The notes: generated by a model from the sequence alone, not told the origin. Positions 44,915-55,419 are shown, counted from the first letter of the stretch. The stretch: DNA of 64,000 nt from Solitalea lacus (GCF_022014595.1 NZ_CP091740.1:1426001-1490000), one strand, 5' to 3'. Made by a program: numbers and translations.

Positions 44915-47900
44915 ATGTTAGATAAGATTATTCATTTTTCAATAAATAATAAGCTGATCATCGGATTATTTACCTTGGCACTTATTGCTGTAGGTATTTA
45001 TTCGTTGAGTAAGTTGCCAATTGATGCTGTGCCTGATATTACCAATAATCAGGTACAAATAATTACCAATGCCCCATCGCAGTCGGCCCCCGATATAGAA
45101 CGACTGGTTACCTTTCCAGTTGAACAAACCATGGCAACCATTCCGGGTATAGAAGAGATACGTTCATTTTCACGTTTCGGACTTTCTGTGGTAACGGTGG
45201 TATTTAAAGAAGATATTGAGGTGTACTGGGCGCGTCAGCAGGTAAACGAACGTTTGGTGCAGGCCAAAGAGCTAATTCCAGCAGGTGTTGGTTCTCCGGA
45301 AATGGCTCCGGTAACTACCGGCTTAGGCGAAATTTATCAGTATGTTCTGCATCCTAAAAAAGGTTATGAAAACAAGTATGATGCTATGGAACTGCGAACC
45401 ATTCAGGATTGGATTGTTCGCCGGCAGCTGTTAGGAACCGAAGGAGTTGCTGATGTAAGCAGTTTCGGCGGTAATGTCAAGCAATATGAAATCGCTATTA
45501 ACTCTGATAAGCTAAGAAGCTTAAATATCAGCATTAATGAATTATTTACAGCTCTTGAAAAAAATAACCAAAATACGGGTGGAGCTTATATTGATCGTAA
45601 ACCTAATGCCTATTTTATTCGATCTGAAGGTTTAATCAATTCTACTGATGATATAAAAAAGATTGTAGTTCGTAATGTCAGCAATGGATTGCCGGTGTTG
45701 ATTGGCGATATTGCCGAAGTTCGTTTTGGTTCGCCAGTGCGTTATGGTGCTATGACCCGCAATGCCAATGGTGAAGTAGTGGGTGGTATTGTGATGATGC
45801 TTAAAGGAGCCAACTCGTCAAAGGTAATTGCAAGCGTAAAAGCCCGGGTTGAACAAATTGAAAAAAACTTACCCGAAGGGGTGACCATTGAGCCTTACCT
45901 TGATAGAACCAAACTGGTAGATAAGGCTATTGGAACAGTAACTAAAAACCTAGCCGAAGGGGCCCTGATTGTAATCTTTGTGCTGGTGCTCTTGCTGGGC
46001 AATATGCGTGCAGGATTGATTGTAGCTTCGGTAATACCACTGGCTATGCTTTTTGCCGTTTTCATGATGAATATGTTTGGCGTTTCAGGTAACCTTATGA
46101 GCTTAGGCGCTATTGATTTCGGATTGATAGTTGACGGAGCCGTAATTATTGTGGAGGCTACTATGCATCATTTAGGCTTACGCAATGTCGATCGGCAACT
46201 GACACAGTACGAAATGGATGAGGAGGTGTACCGATCAGCACGAAAAATACGTAACAGTGCAGCCTTTGGCGAAATCATTATCCTAATCGTTTACTTACCG
46301 ATACTTGCCTTGGTAGGGATAGAGGGTAAAATGTTTAAGCCGATGGCACAAACTATATCATTTGCCATTTTGGGAGCTTTTATTTTGTCCCTCACCTATA
46401 TTCCCATGATGAGTGCTCTGTTTCTCAGTAAAAAGATAATAAAGAAACGCACCATTTCTGACCGAATTATGGACGTATGTCATAAAATTTATCAACCAAT
46501 AATAAACTGGGCTTTAAGTAAAAAAGCTGTGGTGGTTGGTGTTGCTTTGGTGCTTTTCGCTGTGACTCTATTTGTATTTAATCGTTTAGGAGGAGAGTTT
46601 ATCCCAACTTTAGATGAAGGAGATTTTGCAGTTGAAACTCGTGTTATGACCGGAAGTAGCATTTCGCAAACGGTAGAAGCTGCACAAAAATCAGCAAAAG
46701 TGTTATTGGCCAATTTTCCTGAGATAAAAGTAGTTGTGGGTAAAGTTGGTTCGAGTGAAATTCCTACCGACCCAATGCCGGTTGAGGCATGTGACCTAAT
46801 GGTGATTTTGAAGGATAAATCAGAATGGATAAGTGCGAACGATAGGGACGAATTAGCCGAAAAGATGCAGAAGACACTTGAAGAAAATATTCCGGGAGTA
46901 TCTTACGGCTTCCAGCAACCAATTCAAATGCGTTTTAATGAATTAATGACAGGGGCTCGACAAGATGTGGTGCTTAAAATTTACGGTGAGGATTTAACCA
47001 AGTTAGCTGACTATGCAAAACAAATAGGTAAACTGATTCCGGGTATTGAAGGTGCTAAGGACCTTTATGTTGAGAAGGTAAGTGGTTTACCGCAAATTGT
47101 TGTGAAGTACAACCGCGACCGTATGGCTCAATACGGGCTAAATATTGAAGATGTAAACCAAACCATCAATACAGCATTTGCAGGACAAGTGGCGGGAATG
47201 GTGTTTGAAGGTGAAAAACGCTTTGATTTAGTCCTGCGACTTGATCGCCAAAATCGTCAGAGTATTGAAGATGTGGCCAATCTGTATGTTTCTGCACCTA
47301 ATGGCAATCAGGTTCCATTGAATCAACTGGCCGATGTGGAGATGATTGTTGGACCTAACCAAATACAACGCGACGATGCCAAGCGACGTATCACTGTAGG
47401 TTTTAACGTTAGGGGGCGAGATGTTGAAAGTATTGTAAACGAAGTAAAGGGAAAGATTGAAAGTAATGTCAAACTGGGTCCCGGGTATTATGTTACTTAT
47501 GGAGGCACTTTCAAAAATCTTGAAGAAGCGCAGAAACGCTTGAGTATTGCCGTTCCTGCTGCACTCTTTTTAATTTTTGTTTTGCTGTATTTCACCTTTA
47601 GGTCGGTAAAATACAGTTTGTTAATCTTCACAGCAATTCCGCTTTCGGCAATTGGTGGAGTATTTGCCCTTTGGGTACGTAACATGCCATTCAGTATTTC
47701 AGCTGGAGTTGGTTTTATTGCCCTTTTTGGAGTAGCCGTATTAAATGGTATTGTACTCATTTCCGAATTTAATCATCTCAAAAAAGCAGGACAGACGAAC
47801 TTAAAGGAAATTATATTACAAGGCACTTATAATAGATTGCGTCCTGTAATTATGACGGCAGCGGTAGCTTCATTGGGTTTTTTGCCAATGGCTTTGTCGG

Positions 47901-49270
47901 GTTCGGAAGGGGCTGAAGTGCAGCGTCCGTTGGCAACGGTGGTAATAGGTGGTTTGATTACGGCAACTTTGCTAACGCTGGTGGTACTGCCGGTTTTGTA
48001 TACGTATTTTGAGAAAATTAAAAGCAAAATATCTAATTACGCAGTAGAGATTTCAGTGCTGGCGTTGTTGCTTTCTATTCCTGCAGTTGGCACTGCGCAA
48101 CAAAAGCCTTTGTCTCTGGATTCGGCAATAAAAACCGCTGTTGTGAGAAACCAGGGAGTGAATAGCGCAAGTTTAACAGTCGATTATCAAAAGTATCTGA
48201 AAGGAGTTTCCTCGGAAATTGGTAAAACGGATATCAGTTTATTGAATGGGCAAATCAACTCAAATAAGCGGGATAAAAATATTACCATTTCTCAGACCAT
48301 CCCATTTCCAACAGTATTTGCTGCCAATGCCTCGCTTGCTACAGCGCGTGTGAAAAGCAGCGAGTTTAAAAAGGCTGCAACAGTTAATGCCTTAACTTTG
48401 CAAGTAAAGCAGGTGTATTACAATCTTCAATATTTGAATGATAAAAAGCAGTTGCTGGGTCAGCAGGATAGTATCTATGCATTGTTTTTAAAAGCCGCTA
48501 ATCTCCGTTACAAAACCGGAGAAAGCAGCTTGCTTGAGAAATCGGCTGCTGAAACACAACGTAACGAGATCAATAATCTTCTTAATCAAAATGAAGAAGA
48601 GATTGCTATTGAGCAAAGCCGGCTTAATGTATTGTTGAATGGAACCGGGTTTACTATGCTTCATAACTCAAATGAAGAGCGTTCTTGGAACTTGCAATCC
48701 GATACAACGTCAGTTACCTACAATCCTGATTTAGCATACTACAAACAAGAGATAGAGGTTGCCGATAAGCTAAAGAAAACAGAAAAGAATAAGCTGTTTC
48801 CTGATTTGTCGTTCGGTTATTTTAACCAGTCGTTAATTGGGTATCATGATGTAAACGGACAAGCGCAATACTTTGGTCCGTCTGATAGATTTCAGGGTTT
48901 CCAGGTTGGTATAGCCTTGCCAATTTGGTTTAAGCCTTATGGTGCTCGCATAAAGGCTGCGGATGTTCAGAAACAGATTGCCCAAAGTGATTACAGTCTT
49001 TATCAGAAAAACTTGACCGGATCGTTTCAACAAACATATCGTGAATATGTAAAAAACAGGAAAAGTGTTGATTATTACCGTCAAAGTGCACTACCTAATG
49101 CCGAATTGATCATAAAACAATCACAAGAGGCATTCAGGTTGGGCGAAATCGGCTATGCCGAATATTTGTTGAACATGCGCCAGGGATTAGGTATCAAGGA
49201 AGGGTATTTACAAGCCCTAAATCAATTAAATCAAAGTATTATCATTCTAGAATATTTAACCGGAAAATAA
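44915..49270 (+). CDS. CzcA/CusA-type heavy-metal RND pump fused to a TolC-like outer-membrane channel
   Basis: A 1451-residue fusion. Residues 1 to about 1035 are a complete HME-RND pump: an N-terminal span (IIGLFTLALIAVGIYSL), two large periplasmic loops, and the membrane motif AIDFGLIVDGAVI with D401 and D407 as candidate proton-relay residues. The second half ends near VVLPVLYTYFEK. Residues 1042-1061 form a signal-peptide-like segment (NYAVEISVLALLLSIPAVGT then A/Q), followed by about 390 residues of outer-membrane efflux protein (SLDSAIKTAVVRNQGVNSAS, LRYKTGESSLLEKSAAETQ). Similar fusions occur elsewhere in Bacteroidota. It should export divalent or monovalent metals with the adaptor encoded 3 bases later. 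The metal is not predictable with certainty. Confidence 0.93.
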   Translation: MLDKIIHFSINNKLIIGLFTLALIAVGIYSLSKLPIDAVPDITNNQVQIITNAPSQSAPDIERLVTFPVEQTMATIPGIEEIRSFSRFGLSVVTVVFKEDIEVYWARQQVNERLVQAKELIPAGVGSPEMAPVTTGLGEIYQYVLHPKKGYENKYDAMELRTIQDWIVRRQLLGTEGVADVSSFGGNVKQYEIAINSDKLRSLNISINELFTALEKNNQNTGGAYIDRKPNAYFIRSEGLINSTDDIKKIVVRNVSNGLPVLIGDIAEVRFGSPVRYGAMTRNANGEVVGGIVMMLKGANSSKVIASVKARVEQIEKNLPEGVTIEPYLDRTKLVDKAIGTVTKNLAEGALIVIFVLVLLLGNMRAGLIVASVIPLAMLFAVFMMNMFGVSGNLMSLGAIDFGLIVDGAVIIVEATMHHLGLRNVDRQLTQYEMDEEVYRSARKIRNSAAFGEIIILIVYLPILALVGIEGKMFKPMAQTISFAILGAFILSLTYIPMMSALFLSKKIIKKRTISDRIMDVCHKIYQPIINWALSKKAVVVGVALVLFAVTLFVFNRLGGEFIPTLDEGDFAVETRVMTGSSISQTVEAAQKSAKVLLANFPEIKVVVGKVGSSEIPTDPMPVEACDLMVILKDKSEWISANDRDELAEKMQKTLEENIPGVSYGFQQPIQMRFNELMTGARQDVVLKIYGEDLTKLADYAKQIGKLIPGIEGAKDLYVEKVSGLPQIVVKYNRDRMAQYGLNIEDVNQTINTAFAGQVAGMVFEGEKRFDLVLRLDRQNRQSIEDVANLYVSAPNGNQVPLNQLADVEMIVGPNQIQRDDAKRRITVGFNVRGRDVESIVNEVKGKIESNVKLGPGYYVTYGGTFKNLEEAQKRLSIAVPAALFLIFVLLYFTFRSVKYSLLIFTAIPLSAIGGVFALWVRNMPFSISAGVGFIALFGVAVLNGIVLISEFNHLKKAGQTNLKEIILQGTYNRLRPVIMTAAVASLGFLPMALSGSEGAEVQRPLATVVIGGLITATLLTLVVLPVLYTYFEKIKSKISNYAVEISVLALLLSIPAVGTAQQKPLSLDSAIKTAVVRNQGVNSASLTVDYQKYLKGVSSEIGKTDISLLNGQINSNKRDKNITISQTIPFPTVFAANASLATARVKSSEFKKAATVNALTLQVKQVYYNLQYLNDKKQLLGQQDSIYALFLKAANLRYKTGESSLLEKSAAETQRNEINNLLNQNEEEIAIEQSRLNVLLNGTGFTMLHNSNEERSWNLQSDTTSVTYNPDLAYYKQEIEVADKLKKTEKNKLFPDLSFGYFNQSLIGYHDVNGQAQYFGPSDRFQGFQVGIALPIWFKPYGARIKAADVQKQIAQSDYSLYQKNLTGSFQQTYREYVKNRKSVDYYRQSALPNAELIIKQSQEAFRLGEIGYAEYLLNMRQGLGIKEGYLQALNQLNQSIIILEYLTGK

Positions 49271-49273
49271 ACC

Positions 49274-50485
49274 ATGAATAATGTTTTTAAAAATATATTA
49301 CCTGCTATCATTCTACTGTTTTTAGCTTCTTCATGTGGAAGTAAAAGTGATGGCAATGACAAAGCTGGAGCTCACAATCATGATGCAGAAACGAAAGAAA
49401 AACAGGATGCAGTAACAGGGGTAGAGCTTACCGATAATCAATACAATACTGTTGGTGTTGTTTTAGGGGCTGTTGAACAAAAACAGTTAAGCGGAACTGT
49501 AAAGGCAAGCGGCTTGCTAGATGTACCGCCTCAAAACTTGGTCAGTATTTCTGTTCCTTTTGGTGGTTTTCTAAAGTCAACTAATTTGTTGCAAGGCAGC
49601 TTTGTAAATAAAGGACAGCAAATAGCTGTAATTGAAAATCCAGAATATATTCAAATTCAACAGGATTACTTGGAAAGTAAAAGCCATTTGGAGTTTTTGG
49701 AATCAGAATACAAACGTCAGGAAGAACTGATGACCGCCAATGTAAACGCAAAAAAGACTTTTCAAAAAGCCAAAGCCGATTTTATGGCAATGAAAGCAAG
49801 AGTACAAGGTTTAAGATCAAAATTACAGTTGCTTAATATTTCTCCGGCATCCATTGAAAATGGTAATCTGAAAAACTCCATTGCTATCTACTCACCAATT
49901 AACGGATATGTAACGCAGGTGAATGTAAACATTGGCTCTTTTGCCAATCCCACTGACGTATTGTTTCGAATTGTAGATACTGAACATTTGCATGCAGAGC
50001 TTACCATTTTTGAAAAGGATATTCCTAAACTAAAAATTGGTCAGCGTGTACGTTTTAATCTTTCAAATGATAACCAAGAGCGTACTGCGAAAGTTCATTT
50101 AATTGGAAGGGAAATTAGCAAGGAGCGTACTATTAATGTACATTGCCATTTAGATAAAGAAGAAACTACCTTGATTCCAGGAACTTTTTTAAGCGCTGTG
50201 GTTGAAACCGGATTAAATGCTGTTTCAGCCTTACCCGACGAAGCAGTAGTTCTGAATGGTGATAAAAAGATAATCTTCCTATCTGAAGGAACCAAGAAAG
50301 AAGGCAATGAAATAAAGCATGTCTTTATCCCGCTGGAAGTACAAACCGGTGTTTCTGAAAAAGGTTTTACAGAGGTGTTGTTACCTGGAGGTTTTGAAAG
50401 TAAGAAAGGAAATATAGTTATAAAAGGAGCATATGACTTATTAGCCAAAATGAACAGTGGTGAAGAAGAAGGACACGCGCATTAA
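49274..50485 (+). CDS. CusB/CzcB-type periplasmic adaptor lipoprotein
   Basis: Membrane fusion protein of 403 residues linking pump and channel. The signal peptide ends in a lipobox LASSC (C21). A histidine-containing N terminus (AHNHDAE) and C terminus (EEEGHAH) may bind metal. The lipoyl-like halves (VSISVPFGGFLKS, SIAIYSPINGYVTQVNVN) flank a coiled-coil hairpin (about 125-180), and the beta-barrel domain follows (AELTIFEKDIPKLKIGQRV). It starts 3 bases after the fusion gene, so the two are translationally coupled. Confidence 0.92.
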   Translation: MNNVFKNILPAIILLFLASSCGSKSDGNDKAGAHNHDAETKEKQDAVTGVELTDNQYNTVGVVLGAVEQKQLSGTVKASGLLDVPPQNLVSISVPFGGFLKSTNLLQGSFVNKGQQIAVIENPEYIQIQQDYLESKSHLEFLESEYKRQEELMTANVNAKKTFQKAKADFMAMKARVQGLRSKLQLLNISPASIENGNLKNSIAIYSPINGYVTQVNVNIGSFANPTDVLFRIVDTEHLHAELTIFEKDIPKLKIGQRVRFNLSNDNQERTAKVHLIGREISKERTINVHCHLDKEETTLIPGTFLSAVVETGLNAVSALPDEAVVLNGDKKIIFLSEGTKKEGNEIKHVFIPLEVQTGVSEKGFTEVLLPGGFESKKGNIVIKGAYDLLAKMNSGEEEGHAH

Positions 50486-50678
50486 TGAAGCAGAAATATG
50501 ATTGCAGTTAATTAAAAGTGAGGTAAAGCGTATCTTTAAATAAAGATAAAAAAGAAGTTTTAATATATTAATATTCATAGGGAGTTAAAAAGCTTCTTTT
50601 GGTAACTAGATAGATGTATGCCTTGTAGTTTTCGGCATAGAGAAATCTTGAGCGGATACTGTTCCAAACGTTTAATAA

Positions 50679-52649
50679 ATGCAATTCAATAATAAATACT
50701 TTCACTCTGAATGTGAAACCTGTGCAACCGTTGAACAGGTTTCACAAAGTCCTAGTACTGCAGTTGAGCAACCCGAAACAAGTTTTATTAAGCAATATGG
50801 GATTGAGGTAATCAGTTTTATGCTGCTTGCTGTAGGTTTAGTACTTGATAATTATATAAAACCTGATTTTTTTAAAGGGGCTGTTCGGTTGATTTGGTAC
50901 CTGATAGCTTATTTTCCTGTGGCATGGCCTGTCATTTTTAAAGGTCTTAAGCTAATAGGTAAAGGCGAAATGTTTACTGAGTTCTTCTTAATGAGCATTG
51001 CTACCATTGGCGCTTTTGCTATCGGCGAATATCCCGAGGGTGTCGCAGTAATGTTATTTTACGCTATTGGAGAATTGTTTCAGGCAGCAGCTGTAAGAAG
51101 AGCAAAGGGGAATATAAAGGCCCTGTTAGATGTTCGACCTAATACGGCAACCGTTCTGCACAATGGTAGCGAAAATATTATTCGACCTGAGGGTGTTAAG
51201 GTGGGAGATTTAATCAGGTTGAAACCCGGAGAGCGTGCGTCTGTGGATGGTATTTTGGTTGATGGTTACAGTTCTTTTAATACGGCTGCTTTAACCGGTG
51301 AAACTAAACCTTTAACCATCATGGCAACTGAGCAAGTTTTGGCCGGTATGATTAATATTGACCGTGTAGTAGATGTAAAAGTGACAAAAAAATATTCCGA
51401 AAGTTCACTTGCCCGCATTTTGGAAATGGTACAGAACGCCTCAGCTCACAAAGCTCCTACGGAATTGTTCATTCGCAAATTTGCTAAAATTTACACGCCT
51501 ATCGTTGTTTATATGGCTTTGGGAGTAATTTTTCTTCCTTATTTTTTTGTTGATACCTATGTATTTGATGAATGGTTGTATCGTGGATTGATCTTTCTTG
51601 TAATTTCCTGCCCTTGTGCATTGGTGATTTCCATTCCCTTGGGTTACTTTGGAGGTATAGGTGCTGGTTCTCGCAATGGTATTTTGTTCAAAGGTTCCAA
51701 CTATCTTGACCAGCTTGCTAAGCTTACCACCGTCGTGATGGACAAAACAGGAACACTAACCAAAGGTGTTTTTAACGTTCAAGAGGTAAAGGCAGTTGGT
51801 GTTTCTGAAAATGATTTGGTTAATTATACAGCAGTACTTGAAGGTCACTCAACGCACCCGGTAGCAAAAGCCATTGTAAATTATGCTCAGGGGAAACACT
51901 TAAACAATAATTCTACTGCTGAAAATATTGAAGAAATTGCCGGACATGGCTTAAAAGGAGTAATAAATGGTAAAACAGTTTTAGCTGGTAATATTAAACT
52001 TCTGCAAAAATTCGACATCATCTTTCCCCACGAAATTAATACTATTGTAGATACGGTTGTGTTAGTAGCGATTGACAGAAACTATGCAGGTTATTTTATC
52101 ATTGCTGATGAGTTAAAGGAAGATGCTTTAATGTTGGTGAAAGAATTATATAATGAGGGGGTTAAAGATCTGGTCATGCTTTCGGGAGATAAGTCAAGTG
52201 TGGTGCAAAAGGTTACTAACATGTTAGGCATCCAAAAAGGTTTTGGCGATTTATTGCCTGAAGGCAAGGTGCAAAAGTTTGAGGAGATAAAATGCGATAA
52301 GTCTAAGGTGGTAGCTTTTGTAGGAGACGGGATTAATGATGCCCCTGTTTTAGCATTAAGCGATGTGGGGATTGCGATGGGAGGTTTGGGTAGCGACGCA
52401 GCTATTGAAACTGCAGATGTGGTTATTCAAACCGATCAACCATCTAAAATTGTCATGGCGATTAAAATCGGCCATGCGACCCGGAGAATTGTTTGGCAAA
52501 ATATCAGTTTGGCAATGGGTATTAAAGTAATTGTACTCGTTTTAGGAGCCGGTGGTGTAGCAACCATGTGGGAAGCTGTTTTTGCTGATGTAGGTGTTGC
52601 TTTGTTGGCTATCCTCAATGCTGTTCGGATCCAGCGGATGAAGTTTTAA
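50679..52649 (+). CDS. Heavy-metal P1B-type ATPase (Zn/Cd/Co/Pb class)
   Basis: A 656-residue inner-membrane metal exporter. The membrane metal site is CPC (C311, P312, C313) in ISCPCALVIS; phosphorylation occurs at D355 in DKTGTLT; the ATP-binding domain has GHSTHPVAKAI; and the hinge is GDGINDAPVLALSDVGIAMG. The usual N-terminal HMA domain is missing; only a short CETC motif (C12-C15) remains. CPC with this arrangement fits the ZntA/CadA class. It moves metal to the periplasm, where the RND system above could take it out of the cell. Starts 193 bases after the adaptor gene. Confidence 0.93.
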   Translation: MQFNNKYFHSECETCATVEQVSQSPSTAVEQPETSFIKQYGIEVISFMLLAVGLVLDNYIKPDFFKGAVRLIWYLIAYFPVAWPVIFKGLKLIGKGEMFTEFFLMSIATIGAFAIGEYPEGVAVMLFYAIGELFQAAAVRRAKGNIKALLDVRPNTATVLHNGSENIIRPEGVKVGDLIRLKPGERASVDGILVDGYSSFNTAALTGETKPLTIMATEQVLAGMINIDRVVDVKVTKKYSESSLARILEMVQNASAHKAPTELFIRKFAKIYTPIVVYMALGVIFLPYFFVDTYVFDEWLYRGLIFLVISCPCALVISIPLGYFGGIGAGSRNGILFKGSNYLDQLAKLTTVVMDKTGTLTKGVFNVQEVKAVGVSENDLVNYTAVLEGHSTHPVAKAIVNYAQGKHLNNNSTAENIEEIAGHGLKGVINGKTVLAGNIKLLQKFDIIFPHEINTIVDTVVLVAIDRNYAGYFIIADELKEDALMLVKELYNEGVKDLVMLSGDKSSVVQKVTNMLGIQKGFGDLLPEGKVQKFEEIKCDKSKVVAFVGDGINDAPVLALSDVGIAMGGLGSDAAIETADVVIQTDQPSKIVMAIKIGHATRRIVWQNISLAMGIKVIVLVLGAGGVATMWEAVFADVGVALLAILNAVRIQRMKF

Positions 52650-52790
52650 TATAATTGCTTAAGAAAACTATTCTAGAACCGAGCAGTTATTAAAGGAACC
52701 CTTTTACTCTCAGTCGTATTTACTTTATAAACGTGTTGTTTTCTTTTGGTTAAGAAATTGAGTTTTTAGGTATTGAAATGTTCATTCTTG

Positions 52791-52820
52791 TTTGTTCCCT
52801 TGAATAATTTTATATATTTA
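52791..52820 (+). promoter_or_regulatory. Promoter of glgB
   Basis: TTTG (52791-52794), 18 bases, TATATTTA (52813-52820), seven of eight -7 positions. Confidence 0.6.
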
Positions 52821-52846
52821 GAACATTAAAGCATTAATACCTTAGC

Positions 52847-54883
52847 ATGCAAGAAATAAGTTCATCCGTTCAGTCTTACAGTCGGTTTTCAGACTTTGAT
52901 ATTAATCTTTTTAAAGCAGGTAAGCACTTCAGATTATATGATAAGTTAGGTTCTCATGTTGTTGAACATAATGGTGTAACCGGAACCTATTTTGCCATTT
53001 GGGCCCCTAATGCTGTAGCCGTTTCGGTGATAGGTAATTTTAATGGATGGAACAATGAATTGCATTATTTGAATGTGAGGTGGGATGGTTCGGGTATTTG
53101 GGAAGGTTTTATTCCGAACATAGGCAGAGGAGAGATATATAAGTATTTCATACGCTCTACTTCGGGTGAATATTTTGAACGGGGAGACCCTTATGCCTTG
53201 TTTTGGGAAGAGCCGCCTCGAACCGCATCAGTTGTGTGGGATACTTGGTACGAATGGAATGACCAGGAATGGATGAGCCGTCGTTATCAGAAGAATGCAT
53301 TGGATAAGCCTATTTCAGTTTATGAGTTGCATTTGGGTTCATGGCGCCGCGATCCATCAAACCCCAATCGTTTTCTTTCCTATCGGGAACTGGCGCACGA
53401 TTTAGTAGAATACGTTAGTTACATGGGATTTACTCATGTAGAGTTTATGCCAGTGATGGAACATCCTTTCTCGGGTTCATGGGGTTACCAAGTTACTGGC
53501 TACTTTGCACCTACGGCACGATTTGGAACACCACAGGATTTTATGTTCCTAATTGAAAGTTTGCACAAAGCAGGTATTGGCGTTTATCTGGATTGGGTTC
53601 CTTCGCATTTTCCGGGTGATGAGCATGGTTTGTATAATTATGATGGTTCGCACCTTTACGAACATGGCGATCCACGTTTGGGTTATCATCCTGACTGGAA
53701 TAGCTATATTTTTAATTATGGAAGAAATGAAGTTCGTTCCTTCCTTATTAGCAATGCCTTATTCTGGTTGGATCGTTATCATGCAGATGGGTTACGGGTC
53801 GACGCGGTTGCTTCAATGCTGTACTTAGATTATTCACGGAAAGAAGGTGAATGGATTCCTAATCAACATGGTGGAAGGGAAAATTTGGATGCCGTTTCTT
53901 TTATGAAGGAATTAAATGAAGTTGTCTATGGCAATTATGGCGATATTCAAATGATTGCTGAAGAATCCACTTCCTGGCCAGGAGTGTCGCATCCAACATG
54001 GCAAGGAGGATTAGGCTTTGGTATGAAATGGATGATGGGATGGATGAATGATTCACTTCGATATTTTGCAAAAGAACCGGTTCACCGTAAATATCATCAA
54101 CAGGAACTTACTTTTAGTACTGTTTATGCCTTTACAGAAAATTTCATGTTGCCATTATCACATGATGAGGTAGTGCATGGTAAAGGTTCATTAGTAAGTA
54201 AAATGCCTGGAGATGAGTGGCAGCGCTTTGCCAACTTACGCTTGCTATTTGCTTATATGTTTACACATCCAGGAACAAAATTATTGTTTATGGGTGGAGA
54301 GTTCGGACAAACAGCAGAATGGAATCATGACTACTCACTCGATTGGCATCTGACCCAATACGATCCACATAAAGGAATGGAAAACCTGATGCGTGATTTG
54401 AATAATTTATATAGGAATGAACCTGCTTTATTCGAATTTAGTTTTGCCAGTTATGGTTTTGAATGGATCGATCAATCTGACTCGGAAAACAGTGTATTGG
54501 TTTATTGTCGTAAAGGACACAGTTGGCAAGAATATCTGGTTGTTGTGGCTAATCTGACACCGGTCGTTCGTCATGATTATCGTATCGGTTTACCTCATAA
54601 TGGTATTTGGATGGAGATATTTAATTCTGATCGGCATGAGTATTGGGGCAGTGGAATTATAAATCCGTATCCATTAGAAGCTGAAATGGAAAATTGGCAA
54701 GGCAAGGCTCAGTCTGTTTCAGTCAGTTTGCCGCCATTAGGTATCAGCGTTTGGAAACTTAAATCACATCCGGCGTTTACTGCAGCATCAGCTATAAAAG
54801 TAGCAAAGGAAAAGGTGGTTCCTAAGCAGACTACAATTAAGAAAGTGAAAACCGAAAAGAAGCCGAAAAGCAAAGAAGTTTAA
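52847..54883 (+). CDS. glgB: 1,4-alpha-glucan branching enzyme
   Basis: Makes alpha-1,6 branches in glycogen. 678 residues: N-terminal CBM48 (WAPNAVAVSVIGNFNGWN, about 40-65), then a GH13 barrel with YELHLGSWRR, EFMPVMEHPFSGSWGYQ, nucleophile D319 (GLRVDAVASM), acid/base E372 (MIAEEST) and LSHDEVVHGK. The C-terminal beta domain is followed by a lysine-rich tail of some 30 residues (KKVKTEKKPKSKEV end) that is beyond the usual family length and probably disordered. It has its own promoter. The next gene begins 2 bases after the stop. Confidence 0.96.
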   Translation: MQEISSSVQSYSRFSDFDINLFKAGKHFRLYDKLGSHVVEHNGVTGTYFAIWAPNAVAVSVIGNFNGWNNELHYLNVRWDGSGIWEGFIPNIGRGEIYKYFIRSTSGEYFERGDPYALFWEEPPRTASVVWDTWYEWNDQEWMSRRYQKNALDKPISVYELHLGSWRRDPSNPNRFLSYRELAHDLVEYVSYMGFTHVEFMPVMEHPFSGSWGYQVTGYFAPTARFGTPQDFMFLIESLHKAGIGVYLDWVPSHFPGDEHGLYNYDGSHLYEHGDPRLGYHPDWNSYIFNYGRNEVRSFLISNALFWLDRYHADGLRVDAVASMLYLDYSRKEGEWIPNQHGGRENLDAVSFMKELNEVVYGNYGDIQMIAEESTSWPGVSHPTWQGGLGFGMKWMMGWMNDSLRYFAKEPVHRKYHQQELTFSTVYAFTENFMLPLSHDEVVHGKGSLVSKMPGDEWQRFANLRLLFAYMFTHPGTKLLFMGGEFGQTAEWNHDYSLDWHLTQYDPHKGMENLMRDLNNLYRNEPALFEFSFASYGFEWIDQSDSENSVLVYCRKGHSWQEYLVVVANLTPVVRHDYRIGLPHNGIWMEIFNSDRHEYWGSGIINPYPLEAEMENWQGKAQSVSVSLPPLGISVWKLKSHPAFTAASAIKVAKEKVVPKQTTIKKVKTEKKPKSKEV

Positions 54884-54885
54884 AT

Positions 54886-55377
54886 ATGAAATTCAAGCTT
54901 CTAAGTCTGTTTTTTGTTATTACGCTTACCTCAAAGGCTCAAATAGCCAAATTTCCAGCTAGTGAAAAGGAGTTGTATCAAACGATTTCCACCTTAGACA
55001 GTAGTTTATTTTCCATTGCTTATAAGTGTAAGCCCGAGCAAACGGCAATGTATTTTACTGATGACTTAGAGTTTTATCATGATAAGGGTGGAATAACCAA
55101 AACATTAACTGTTTTTATTGAATCCTTGAGGCGTAATTTTTGCGATCCGAAACGTGAGGTTGGTTTAAAACGTATGCCAGTGCCAGGAACCATGCAGGTG
55201 TTTCCAATGGGCAATTATGGAGCTGTGCAAACTGGTGAGCATTATTTTTATGAGGTTTATAAAGGAGGAGAAGAAAAACGAGTTGGGATTGCCAGATATA
55301 CTCATTTATGGTTGTTAACGGACGGAGTTTGGAAAATTTCAAGGGTGTTAAGTTACGATCACCGTCCGGCACAATAA
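54886..55377 (+). CDS. Exported NTF2-like (DUF4440-type) protein
   Basis: 163 residues with an N-terminal signal peptide (LLSLFFVITLTSKAQ, cleavage near residue 18). The mature part has the SnoaL/DUF4440 cone fold pattern: TISTLDSSLFSIAYKCKPEQ, FTDDLEFYHDKGG and a final YTHLWLLTDGVWKISRVLSY. Activity is unknown. It starts 2 bases after glgB, so it is co-transcribed, though the relation to glycogen is unclear. Confidence 0.8.
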   Translation: MKFKLLSLFFVITLTSKAQIAKFPASEKELYQTISTLDSSLFSIAYKCKPEQTAMYFTDDLEFYHDKGGITKTLTVFIESLRRNFCDPKREVGLKRMPVPGTMQVFPMGNYGAVQTGEHYFYEVYKGGEEKRVGIARYTHLWLLTDGVWKISRVLSYDHRPAQ

Positions 55378-55419
55378 TGAATCTTTTTTAATAAGCAGAT
55401 TTGAACGAAATTTGCAGGC

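Noticed and set aside
50531-50548. TATCTTTA/TAAAGATA palindrome after the adaptor gene
   Set aside because: Short and AT-only, likely by chance in AT-rich DNA; no T run on the coding strand.
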